DNA from: an uncultured Chlorobiaceae bacterium
Lineage (GTDB): Bacteria > Bacteroidota > Chlorobiia > Chlorobiales > Chlorobiaceae
Direction: 5' to 3'
Assembly (NCBI GenBank): GCA_903917955.1
Contig: CAIXCO010000283.1
Coordinates: forward strand, 1-12,002
Length of the DNA stretch: 12,002 nt
Shown: in pieces, positions 1 through 6,028 of the stretch
Layout of the letters: each line of letters begins with the position of its first letter
Position numbering within the stretch: the stretch's first letter is position 1
Position numbers and translations under genes: made by a program
Notes under the pieces: generated by a model
Told to the model about the DNA's origin: nothing
The model's database searches: none
The model's input: the letters and a program-made list of their open reading frames with translations, nothing else

Positions 1-26
1 TCAAAAATACGTACAATGAAGGAAAA

Positions 27-1361
27 TTGTTTTCCCCTCGCTTTATAACAAATGCACAGTTTACTAGACCAATGCCAAATAAACACCAGATATTTACGAT
101 TTTTCGCTCGCGGCAGCAGCCGTTCAGTATAACCCGGAAGCTCTTTGCCCCGATGTTACAGCCTGTAAAATTCTTCGTTGCTCTTGCCGTCACAGCATCA
201 ACTTTTTTTCCGCTCTCCCTGCATTCGCAGCAATTTCAGGTTCCGGTAAGCTCATATATTGTCAAGGAGAGCGGCCGTACCACACCCTTGGTGGCAAAGG
301 ATATCGAGATGGCGGTCTCTCCTGCGAGCCTGACAAAGATACTTACCTGTATCATGGCGATTGAAAGCGGCAGGCTTGAGGATGATGTTGTGATTACAAA
401 AGAGGCGACAATGGTTGAACCTTCAAAAGCAGGGTTTAACCAGGGGGATCGAATCAAGCTAATCGATCTGGTCAAGGCGGCATTGGTCAACTCAAGCAAC
501 GATGCGGCATTTGCCATAGCCATACATCTTTCCGGCAATGTCGATTCGTTTGTCGCAGCCATGAATTACAGGGCGCAGCGGATTGGTATGAGAAATTCAA
601 GATTTACCAATCCGGCAGGTTTTGACAATGGTATTTATGCCGGCAACACCTCTACAGCGAATGATCTTTTGCGTCTTACAGAATATGCTATCAGAAATCC
701 TCTTTTTAACCAGGTCGCGAGGCTTGAGGAGGCTGTTTTTATGGAGCAGACAACCCGCAAGCTCTATTGTCTGAAAACCCACAACAAGCTTCTCGATAAA
801 TATCCCTACGCTGTAGGCATCAAAACCGGCTATACCAGCAGGGCAGGCAGGTGCTTGATTGCGAGGGCTGTCAAGGACAATCGCGATATTCTTCTCGTGA
901 TGCTGAATGCAAAAACAGACCGATGGAGTGTTGCTTCCGATATTTTTGATACAGCATTTTCAGCAAGTCAGCCAAATCCAGAGTTGTTTGATCGGATATT
1001 TCGGGGTGATTCAGGCGCAGCGAGCTTCCTGCTTACAGCTTCCCTGGCAAGGGTTGACAGGAGAGAGCACAGCCGGCTGACGTCAGAACACAGGTCGGTG
1101 AAACGCATGATTGCCGGGAACGGCAGAAGATCGAAACATCGTGCCATTGCGGGGTTGAGAAGCAGTGGAAGGTCGAAGAGGCTTATGATTGCCGGAGTGA
1201 AAAGTAGCAGGAGTTCGAGCAGAGTTCTCCTTGCTGAGCTGAAACGAGGTCACAGAGTGAAAAGTCATAACGTTGTTTCATCAAAACCAGTCAGAAAAAA
1301 CAGAAGGAGGGTCGCACTGGCCGCTCCGCAGGTGATTATTAATAAAGGCAGTTTGTCATAA
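27..1361 (+). CDS. D-alanyl-D-alanine carboxypeptidase (peptidase S11, penicillin-binding protein) with basic C-terminal tail
   Basis: Serine DD-carboxypeptidase of the DacA/PBP5 family, which trims the terminal D-Ala of peptidoglycan stem peptides in the periplasm. All three active-site motifs are present: SLTK (residues 101-104, nucleophile S101), SSN (156-158) and KTG (266-268). A hydrophobic export signal spans about residues 49-65, after basic residues. The usual PBP5 C-terminal domain and membrane-anchoring amphipathic helix are not evident. Instead residues about 344-430 are very rich in Arg, Lys and Ser and contain a degenerate repeat around an IAG core. The start is uncertain. TTG at 27 has GAAGGA three bases upstream, but the frame is open to the window edge. 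ATG 72 and ATG 153 are alternatives, and ATG 153 would place the signal peptide at the very N-terminus but lacks a ribosome-binding site. The Dabb gene follows 45 bases downstream. The family call is secure; the role of the tail is unknown. Confidence 0.9.
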   Translation: MFSPRFITNAQFTRPMPNKHQIFTIFRSRQQPFSITRKLFAPMLQPVKFFVALAVTASTFFPLSLHSQQFQVPVSSYIVKESGRTTPLVAKDIEMAVSPASLTKILTCIMAIESGRLEDDVVITKEATMVEPSKAGFNQGDRIKLIDLVKAALVNSSNDAAFAIAIHLSGNVDSFVAAMNYRAQRIGMRNSRFTNPAGFDNGIYAGNTSTANDLLRLTEYAIRNPLFNQVARLEEAVFMEQTTRKLYCLKTHNKLLDKYPYAVGIKTGYTSRAGRCLIARAVKDNRDILLVMLNAKTDRWSVASDIFDTAFSASQPNPELFDRIFRGDSGAASFLLTASLARVDRREHSRLTSEHRSVKRMIAGNGRRSKHRAIAGLRSSGRSKRLMIAGVKSSRSSSRVLLAELKRGHRVKSHNVVSSKPVRKNRRRVALAAPQVIINKGSLS

Positions 1362-1406
1362 TGTAAGCGCTTGGGCAGTAATAAACAGAATTAACCAGGG
1401 AGAAAA

Positions 1407-1709
1407 ATGATCAAGCATATCGTTATGTGGCGCCTGAAAGAGGCGGCACATGGCAATGACCGACAAACCAATGCAACTCTCATCAAGGAAAAGTTGACGG
1501 CGTTGCGGGGAAGAATTCCCGGTATGACGGCGCTTGAAGTTGGATTTGATTTCAGCAGAACCGACAGTTCATGCGATGTTGTCTTGTATAGTGAATTTGT
1601 GGACCGCCAGGCTCTCGAAGCTTATCAGGTAAATGCGGAACATGAAGCATTGAAGCCTTTTATCGGCACTGCGACTATTGAACGCAGGATTGCGGATTAT
1701 GAGGTGTGA
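1407..1709 (+). CDS. Dabb (stress-responsive A/B barrel) domain protein
   Basis: Small 100-residue protein that is essentially one Dabb domain, a dimeric ferredoxin-like alpha/beta barrel found in plant stress proteins and many bacterial proteins of unknown function. Seen in the sequence: the typical opening MIKHIVMWRLKE, a central IPGMTALEVGFDF strand region, the DVVLYSEFVD strand, and the HEALKPFI segment before the last strand. There are no obvious metal or cofactor motifs and no signal peptide, so it is probably cytoplasmic. The start ATG is preceded by AGGGAG (1397-1402) at good spacing. It lies 45 bases behind the carboxypeptidase on the same strand and is followed at once by a hairpin terminator, so the two may be co-transcribed. 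The substrate or biological role cannot be inferred. Confidence 0.8.
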   Translation: MIKHIVMWRLKEAAHGNDRQTNATLIKEKLTALRGRIPGMTALEVGFDFSRTDSSCDVVLYSEFVDRQALEAYQVNAEHEALKPFIGTATIERRIADYEV

Positions 1710-1722
1710 TGAACCAAATAAA

Positions 1723-1752
1723 GAAGCGGAGGGTTTTTCTTCCTTCCGCTTC
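1723..1752 (+). terminator. Rho-independent-type hairpin between convergent genes
   Basis: GAAGCGGAGGG (1723-1733) pairs with CCTTCCGCTTC (1742-1752) around an 8-base loop, with one G-T pair in an 11-bp stem. On the plus strand an 8-base T run follows at 1761-1768. On the minus strand the stem is followed by TTTATTTGG. It sits between the stop codons of the Dabb gene and ferredoxin 1, so it may serve both directions. Confidence 0.7.
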
Positions 1753-1766
1753 CTTATGATTTTTTT

Positions 1767-1955
1767 TTAAGCCTGAACGATGCACTCTGCTGGGCAGACA
1801 GCCGCACAGCCTGGCGCGTCAGAGTAGCCTACGCATTCGGTGCAGGTGTTTGCGTCGATCTGGTAGACGTCGTCTCCAGCAGTAATTGCGTTGACTGGAC
1901 ATTCTGGCTCGCAGGCACCGCAGTAGGTGCATTCTTCAGTAATGTAAAGTGCCAT
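1767..1955 (-). CDS. 2[4Fe-4S] ferredoxin (copy 1)
   Basis: A 62-residue low-potential bacterial ferredoxin carrying two [4Fe-4S] clusters. In green sulfur bacteria these soluble proteins take electrons from the type I reaction centre and feed the reductive TCA cycle ferredoxin-dependent synthases and ferredoxin-NAD(P)H reductase (family knowledge). Cysteines: C9, C12, C15 and C19-Pro in the first motif; C38, C41, then an eight-residue insertion, C50 and C54-Pro; plus a ninth cysteine, C58. The start is the ATG at 1955, giving the N-terminus MALYITEEC. A longer in-frame reading to 2057 is rejected because AGGAAG (1961-1966) sits five bases before this ATG. Ferredoxin 2 lies 148 bases upstream on the same strand. 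The gap has a candidate promoter at 2020-2047, so each copy may be expressed separately. Confidence 0.95.
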   Translation of the reverse strand: MALYITEECTYCGACEPECPVNAITAGDDVYQIDANTCTECVGYSDAPGCAAVCPAECIVQA

Positions 1956-2019
1956 AGTGACTTCCTCGCTTAAATGGTTGTTAAAAAAAAGGAAAGAACG
2001 ATTCGGGTGAATTTTTCTC

Positions 2020-2047
2020 AATATAGGATTTTTTTTTAGCTCAAAAA
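2020..2047 (-). promoter_or_regulatory. Candidate promoter for ferredoxin 1
   Basis: On the minus strand TTTTTG (2047-2042) and TATATT (2025-2020) are separated by 16 bases, about 65 bases before the ferredoxin 1 start codon. The spacer includes a nine-base A run. This is a fair sigma70-like match in a very AT-rich gap, so chance similarity is possible. Confidence 0.3.
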
Positions 2048-2103
2048 AACATCGCACTACTTAGAGCGTTCTTTTGAGCGGTATAACTCCGGGTAGACCT
2101 CGC

Positions 2104-2292
2104 TTAGAGCTGGATGATACAGTCTACTGGACAGATTTCAACGCAGGCCGCCTCGTTATGCCAACCGATGCAGTCAATACAGGTAGATTCATTAATGACA
2201 TAGGTCTCTTGGCCCGCAGAAATTGCATTGACCGGACATTCAGGTTCACATGCTCCGCAGTAGGTGCACGTATCAGTGATTCGATGTGCCAT
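2104..2292 (-). CDS. 2[4Fe-4S] ferredoxin (copy 2)
   Basis: Second 62-residue two-cluster ferredoxin, a tandem paralogue of the copy downstream on this strand; I count 34 of 62 identical residues. The first cluster motif is unchanged (CTYCGACEPECP, residues 9-20). The stretch around the second cluster differs: C38, C41, C50, C54 and C58 are kept, but the intervening residues change, for example IGWHNEAA in place of VGYSDAPG. Established role of the family: soluble electron carrier between the reaction centre and carbon- and nitrogen-fixing enzymes. The start ATG at 2292 has GGGAGA at 2299-2304, and the predicted N-terminus MAHRITDTC aligns with copy 1, so the longer open frame to 2430, which would overlap hldD, is rejected. 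A perfect TATAAT at 2316-2311 suggests its own promoter with a very short leader. Confidence 0.95.
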   Translation of the reverse strand: MAHRITDTCTYCGACEPECPVNAISAGQETYVINESTCIDCIGWHNEAACVEICPVDCIIQL

Positions 2293-2310
2293 TTTTACTC
2301 TCCCGTTTGA

Positions 2311-2316
2311 ATTATA
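2311..2316 (-). promoter_or_regulatory. Candidate -10 element for ferredoxin 2
   Basis: The minus strand reads TATAAT here, 18 bases before the ferredoxin 2 start codon. Transcription starting about seven bases downstream would just include the GGGAGA ribosome-binding site. The best -35-like match, TTGAAA, is only 14 bases upstream, so the -35 is weak or absent. Confidence 0.4.
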
Positions 2317-2356
2317 GAAATCATTTCGTTTTTCAATTCCGCACTTTTTTTCAACT

Positions 2357-3364
2357 TCAGGCAAGCGGAGATGGAAACTCTCCCTTGTAATCGAAATATG
2401 GATTTTCGGAGGAGAGGTAGCGCTGCACATACTCTTTTACACCCTCCTCGATTGGTGTAAGTGTTGCACTGAATCCTGCCTGCCTGAGTTTTGTAATATC
2501 CGCACAGGTGTAGTACTGGTACTTGTCACGCAGAGTTTCCGGCATGGGGATGTAGTTGATGACTGCTTGACGGTTGAGTGCCAAGAAGGTCGCTGCAGCA
2601 AGGTCGTTGAAGCTTCTCGGCGTGCCGCAGCCTACATTGAAGATTCCTGCTACAGAAGGGTTTTCAAGCATCCATGCCATAATTCTGGTGCAGTCGCTGA
2701 CGGAGACAAAATCCCTCAACTGTTCACCGTCACGGTAGTCGGGCCGGTGCGACTGAAAGAGATTCAACGATCCTTTTTCGCCGATTTGATGGAACGCCTT
2801 GTAGACGACGCTGCTCATATCTCCCTTGTGATACTCGTTCGGGCCGTAGACGTTAAAGAATTTAAGGCCGGCAGCATGGTCGAGGAGATGGTGCTTGAGT
2901 GCCCAGCAGTCGAAGAGTTGCTTGGAGTACCCATACATATTCAGTGGACGGAGTGTGGAGAGCTTTTCAATGGCATCACTGTAGCCATTCGATCCATCAC
3001 CATAAGTAGCTGCGCTCGAAGCATAGATAAGCCTGACTTTATGCTTCATGCAGAACGAGGCAATTTTTTTTGAGTAGCCGAAATTGTTGTCGAGCAGGTG
3101 GTCGGCATCAGTTTCTGTTGTTGAACTGTTCGCCCCCATGTGGATGATGGCTGAAATCCCGTCAAACGCGTTTCGTTCAATCAGCTCCGCAAAAAGCTCT
3201 ATGGAGAGAATATCTGCAAAACGGAGTCCAGACAAATTGCGCCATTTTTCGGTGGCGGTGGATCCGAGATCATCAACGACAATGATATCTTCTTCACCCT
3301 TTCGGTTGAGCTCCCAAAGCATGGCACTGCCGATAAATCCTGCACCGCCGGTGATAATGATCAT
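2357..3364 (-). CDS. hldD: ADP-L-glycero-D-manno-heptose 6-epimerase
   Basis: Short-chain dehydrogenase-type NAD(P)-dependent epimerase that converts ADP-D-glycero-manno-heptose to the L-glycero form, the last step in making activated heptose for the lipopolysaccharide inner core; cytoplasmic. Seen: Rossmann motif GGAGFIG (6-12), acidic DD after the second strand (31-32), the SSAATYG segment (116-122), catalytic Y144 and K148 in the YxxxK motif, and FNVYGPNEYHKGDMSS (170-185), whose K180 matches the second catalytic base of the E. coli enzyme. The 335 residues are slightly more than the ~310 of E. coli. The start ATG has no clear Shine-Dalgarno sequence, but a good sigma70-like promoter lies just upstream (3392-3420), implying a leader of about 20 bases. 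Ferredoxin 2 follows 64 bases downstream on the same strand; no functional link is apparent. Confidence 0.93.
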   Translation of the reverse strand: MIIITGGAGFIGSAMLWELNRKGEEDIIVVDDLGSTATEKWRNLSGLRFADILSIELFAELIERNAFDGISAIIHMGANSSTTETDADHLLDNNFGYSKKIASFCMKHKVRLIYASSAATYGDGSNGYSDAIEKLSTLRPLNMYGYSKQLFDCWALKHHLLDHAAGLKFFNVYGPNEYHKGDMSSVVYKAFHQIGEKGSLNLFQSHRPDYRDGEQLRDFVSVSDCTRIMAWMLENPSVAGIFNVGCGTPRSFNDLAAATFLALNRQAVINYIPMPETLRDKYQYYTCADITKLRQAGFSATLTPIEEGVKEYVQRYLSSENPYFDYKGEFPSPLA

Positions 3365-3391
3365 GGAGAAAAAGGTAGAAATTTAAATGGA

Positions 3392-3420
3392 AGTATATCG
3401 AATATAAAAGAGGCGGGCAA
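3392..3420 (-). promoter_or_regulatory. Predicted sigma70-type promoter of hldD
   Basis: On the minus strand TTGCCC (3420-3415), a 17-base spacer and TATACT (3397-3392) form a good -35/-10 pair. The predicted transcription start, near 3385, is about 20 bases before the hldD ATG at 3364. Confidence 0.5.
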
Positions 3421-3471
3421 TAAAACAAAAGAGGTCAGACGTTCAGTGACTGCTGTTCCGCGTTCAAAAGA

Positions 3472-3492
3472 TTGACTCCGGAAAAGAGTCAA
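3472..3492. repeat. 7-bp perfect inverted repeat with 7-base loop
   Basis: TTGACTC (3472-3478) and GAGTCAA (3486-3492) flank CGGAAAA. The left arm resembles a -35 element and no T run follows, so it may be an operator or a chance hairpin rather than a terminator. Confidence 0.4.
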
Positions 3493-3631
3493 ACCATGCG
3501 GGAGTTAGTTTGTTGCACGGTTTTCCAGCCATCACTCTCTTTGCTTTTTTGCCGCTCTGCATGAGGGTCAGAAAATGTTTTTGGGAAACGTCCCGAGTTC
3601 TTTGATCGCAGTATAATCATTTAAGCAAATT

Positions 3632-3693
3632 ACACAATCACCCGACCTCGCAATTGACCGGTAATTGGTTGATGCGAAGAACGATGATTGTGT
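3632..3693. repeat. 9-bp inverted repeat enclosing a second palindrome, just downstream of the sigma-like gene
   Basis: ACACAATCA (3632-3640) is exactly complementary to TGATTGTGT (3685-3693), with 44 bases between. Inside lies CAATTGACCGGTAATTG (3651-3667), an imperfect palindrome centred on ACCGGT. The right arm ends four bases from the stop codon of the minus-strand sigma-like gene, so a transcript would fold here. No T run follows, making a classic terminator unlikely. Confidence 0.4.
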
Positions 3694-3697
3694 GTAA

Positions 3698-4132
3698 CTA
3701 ACTTGCCTTCAAACGCCCCATCTCTGCGAGGTTTGTTGTGGATAAAAGCTTTCTACCCCAGAAGAGCCACAGCCTTATGGTTTCGACCGGTTTGCCCACA
3801 ATTTCCGAAATCTGGCCATGTTTCATGCCCGATATTTCGCTCAACAGAACGGAGAGCTTGATATCTGCGGCCCACTGCATCAGTGAACCCATAATCTGAG
3901 GATGGCTACAGCCTGGCTTTTCGGTTTTACAAAAATCGGTTTTTTGACCAAACCTTGCAACATAGCACTGCCGGAAGGTTTTCAGCAAGAGACCCTCCTC
4001 TGTTCCTGTATCGGCAGATAAATAAGTACTGTAGACAAGCTCCTGAGAGAGTTCTTCACTGCCTGTCATCCAGTAGGCAAGAGAATAAAGATCGTCAAGA
4101 AGATCAAGAGCTGTTTTTTTTATCTTTTTCAT
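3698..4132 (-). CDS. Degenerate ECF-type sigma-70 family factor
   Basis: Predicted 144-residue protein related to extracytoplasmic-function sigma factors. The C-terminal part (about 92-131) is a recognisable region 4 helix-turn-helix: LSEISGMKHGQISEIVGK, then PVETIRLWLFWGRKLL, matching the usual pattern of Ile/Ala-Glu-Ile, Gly, Pro-Val, Thr-Ile/Val and Arg/Lys-Leu-Leu. The N-terminal part keeps only a piece of region 2 (LYSLAYWMTGSEELSQELVYSTYL, about 15-38, in two runs), comparable to the family's L..LA...G....A.DLVQ.TFL. The rest of region 2, including the -10-reading helix, is not recognisable, and Q of DLVQ is replaced by Y. The start ATG at 4132 has a strong GGAGG (4137-4141); a longer frame to 4276 overlapping hisC is rejected. 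It is divergent from hisC. Whether it still binds core polymerase is unclear; it could be a DNA-binding regulator. No anti-sigma gene is adjacent. Confidence 0.7.
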   Translation of the reverse strand: MKKIKKTALDLLDDLYSLAYWMTGSEELSQELVYSTYLSADTGTEEGLLLKTFRQCYVARFGQKTDFCKTEKPGCSHPQIMGSLMQWAADIKLSVLLSEISGMKHGQISEIVGKPVETIRLWLFWGRKLLSTTNLAEMGRLKAS

Positions 4133-4321
4133 CTCTCCTCCATTATAAGTTGGATTTTTTTTGTCTTGTTTTAATTTATAAAAAAAATGAGGATTGTCCA
4201 GATTTTTTTCATTGAATTGTTTGAAAAAGATGTTTTTTAAGGAAAGAGAGTGCAGGTGCCGTTTTTTGCGGTTCATCCTGCTGTTTTGGACGCTTTACCG
4301 CAACGAATAGAGAGAAGCAGC

Positions 4322-5389
4322 ATGAAAAAAGAGATAGGGTACCATCTTAATCCCGCATTGAAGAATATTGCGGCATACCGTGTTGAGGGTGGACAGCAGG
4401 CAGAGATAAAGCTGAATCAGAACGAAAGTCCTTTTGATGTGCCAATGTGGCTCAAGGAGGAGATTATGGAAGAGTTTATCAAGGAGCCCTGGAACCGCTA
4501 TCCGGATATTCTTCCCTACCAGGGGATGCATGCCTATGCTGATTTTCTTGGCATATCGCCCGACTCCGTGATGATGAGCAATGGATCGAATGAGATGCTC
4601 TATACCATTTTTCTTGCCTGTCTCGGCCCTGGAAGGAAGATATTGATTCCCGACCCCTCGTTTTCGCTTTACGAAAAAATCGCATTGCTCTTGCAGTCGC
4701 AGATTGTGACTGTCCCCATGCGTGCGGATCTTGATTTCGATCTGGAGGCGATTGTGCGTACTGCGCAAGATGAGTCTGTTAACTTTATTGTTCTCTCCAC
4801 GCCGAACAATCCAACCGGCAAATCTCTCTCTTTTGAGGAGATTCGCCTGATTGCACACTCTTCTGCCGCCATCGTGCTGGTTGACGAGGCCTATATTGAA
4901 TTTTCACGGCAGTGCTCCGTTCTTGAACTGATTGAGGAACTTCCAAATCTGGTTGTGCTTCGCACGATGTCCAAAGCCCTCGCCCTGGCGGGAATTCGTA
5001 TTGGTTTTGCGATTGCCACTCCACTTTTGATGGCCGAAATTGCCAAACCGAAAATCCCATTTGCGTCGAGCAGGCTTGCGGAGATAACGCTCACAAAGGT
5101 GCTTGCGAATTACTCCCTCGTTACCGATGCGGTCTCCTATATTCTTCATGAACGCGAAAGGCTGTATGCAGCACTTCTCGATATTGATGGGGTTGAGCCC
5201 TTTTTGAGTGACACCAATTTTTTGATTATTCGGGTCAGTGATGCGCGAGCCCTTTTTCAAAGTCTCCAGAGCGAGGGTATTTTGGTGAGAAATGTTTCCG
5301 GTTACCACCTCATGGAGAACTGCCTGAGATTTAATGTTGGCCTCGTTGATGAAAATCAGCGCCTCATTGAAAAACTCAGGTCGCGTTAG
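4322..5389 (+). CDS. hisC: Histidinol-phosphate aminotransferase
   Basis: PLP-dependent class II-type aminotransferase that converts imidazole acetol phosphate and glutamate to histidinol phosphate, a late step of histidine biosynthesis; cytoplasmic. Seen (numbering from ATG 4322, 355 residues, normal length): LNQNESPFD (31-39), the substrate-loop N-terminus; SNGSNEM (86-92); STPNNPTGK (159-167); VDEAYIEF (187-194) with the PLP-pyridine-binding D188; LRTMSKALALAGIRIG (213-228) with the Schiff-base lysine K218; and CLRFNVG (334-340) with the substrate-carboxylate arginine R336. Two starts are possible. ATG 4322 gives the usual N-terminus but only a weak GAGAGAAG upstream. GTG 4250 has AAGGA at 4239-4243 and would add 24 residues without obvious family character. 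The RNA methyltransferase gene begins one base after the TAG stop, which points to translational coupling. No other his gene is in view. Confidence 0.92.
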   Translation: MKKEIGYHLNPALKNIAAYRVEGGQQAEIKLNQNESPFDVPMWLKEEIMEEFIKEPWNRYPDILPYQGMHAYADFLGISPDSVMMSNGSNEMLYTIFLACLGPGRKILIPDPSFSLYEKIALLLQSQIVTVPMRADLDFDLEAIVRTAQDESVNFIVLSTPNNPTGKSLSFEEIRLIAHSSAAIVLVDEAYIEFSRQCSVLELIEELPNLVVLRTMSKALALAGIRIGFAIATPLLMAEIAKPKIPFASSRLAEITLTKVLANYSLVTDAVSYILHERERLYAALLDIDGVEPFLSDTNFLIIRVSDARALFQSLQSEGILVRNVSGYHLMENCLRFNVGLVDENQRLIEKLRSR

Positions 5390-5390
5390 G

Positions 5391-5933
5391 ATGCCGCAGT
5401 TCAGAAAGTTGCATGGCACAGAGATGAACCGGTTGAGTGCGGAACACTCTTGCTGCTCGGCGAAGCACCCGATTGTTTTGATGCTGCACAATATTCGCAG
5501 TATGTGGAATGTTGGTTCAATGTTTCGCACTGCGGATGCCGCAGGGATCGAAAAAATCATTCTTTCCGGCTATACGGCCACTCCTCCGCGCAAAGAGATC
5601 GAAAAAACTGCACTGGGAGCCCAGGATACGGTTGCATGGGAGTATCTTTCCGACCCACTGCAGGCTCTTGAACGCATGAAGAGTGACGGAATGAAAATCT
5701 GCGGACTTGAAATTGCCGAAGGAAGTCGCCCCTATACAACACTCAATGCTTCTGATTTTCCGATCTGCCTTATCGTGGGCAATGAAGTTGACGGCCTTGA
5801 AGAGGAGTTGCTCCAACTCTGTGATGAGGTGCTCGAAATTCCCCAGTATGGCACAAAACATTCATTGAATGTTGCTGTTGCTGCGGGGGTTGTTTTGTTT
5901 GAATTGGTGCATATTTATCGAAGAAGTGTGTAA
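5391..5933 (+). CDS. SpoU/TrmH-family RNA 2'-O-methyltransferase
   Basis: Predicted 180-residue SPOUT-class methyltransferase that would transfer a methyl group from S-adenosylmethionine to a ribose 2'-OH in tRNA or rRNA. The three family motifs are present: motif 1 HNIRSMWNVGSMFRTADA (33-50) with N40 and R46; motif 2 CLIVGNEVDG (126-135); motif 3 EIPQYGTKHSLNVAVAAG (149-166), which forms part of the knotted cofactor site. The protein is short, lacking the N-terminal substrate-binding domain of RlmB-like members, so it resembles single-domain TrmH-like proteins. ATG 5391 lies one base after the hisC stop; ATG 5424 is a possible alternative because it is still upstream of motif 1. The substrate cannot be told from sequence. 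It probably shares a transcript with hisC. Confidence 0.88.
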   Translation: MPQFRKLHGTEMNRLSAEHSCCSAKHPIVLMLHNIRSMWNVGSMFRTADAAGIEKIILSGYTATPPRKEIEKTALGAQDTVAWEYLSDPLQALERMKSDGMKICGLEIAEGSRPYTTLNASDFPICLIVGNEVDGLEEELLQLCDEVLEIPQYGTKHSLNVAVAAGVVLFELVHIYRRSV

Positions 5934-5974
5934 CGTTTTGTTTTTTGTATTTGTTTTGTTTACTTGGAGGCTAA

Positions 5975-6028
5975 ATGTTTATAACCGCGTTCTTCGATGC
6001 TTCATTACAAGACATACGAGTTGGGTGA
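5975..6028 (+). CDS. Possible 17-residue leader peptide overlapping the hydrolase start
   Basis: ATG at 5975 follows GGAGG (5966-5970) with a four-base spacer, the best ribosome-binding site in this part of the window. The frame encodes MFITAFFDASLQDIRVG and stops at TGA 6026-6028. The hydrolase ATG at 5997 lies inside it in another frame and lacks its own ribosome-binding site. Ribosomes may translate this short ORF and re-initiate or couple to the hydrolase. Alternatively the true hydrolase begins here and a one-base difference separates the frames. Confidence 0.35.
   Translation: MFITAFFDASLQDIRVG

Larger units (their letters stand above)
3365..3697. other. 333-bp gap between hldD and the sigma-like gene, rich in inverted repeats
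   Basis: No convincing coding frame in either strand. The hldD promoter occupies the left end. Three inverted repeats are visible: TTGACTC/GAGTCAA (3472-3492), TTGGGA/TCCCGA around AACG (3581-3596, one G-T pair), and a 9-bp repeat at 3632-3693 next to the stop codon of the sigma-like gene. None carries a proper T run, so none is a standard terminator. Decayed sequence, a small RNA, or regulatory sites are all possible. Confidence 0.5.

Noticed and set aside
2060..2110. Direct repeat CTTAGAGC at 2060-2067 and 2103-2110, the latter covering the ferredoxin 2 stop.
   Set aside because: Only eight bases, with no similarity in the flanks, so not good evidence of a duplication remnant.
2567..3073. 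A 168-codon plus-strand open frame opposite hldD.
   Set aside because: Shadow of a strongly supported gene; no ribosome-binding site and no recognisable motifs.
4142..4147. Perfect TATAAT on the minus strand just before the sigma-like gene.
   Set aside because: It sits directly against the GGAGG site, so a transcript starting seven bases downstream would lose the ribosome-binding site; no -35 at suitable spacing. Probably AT-rich coincidence.
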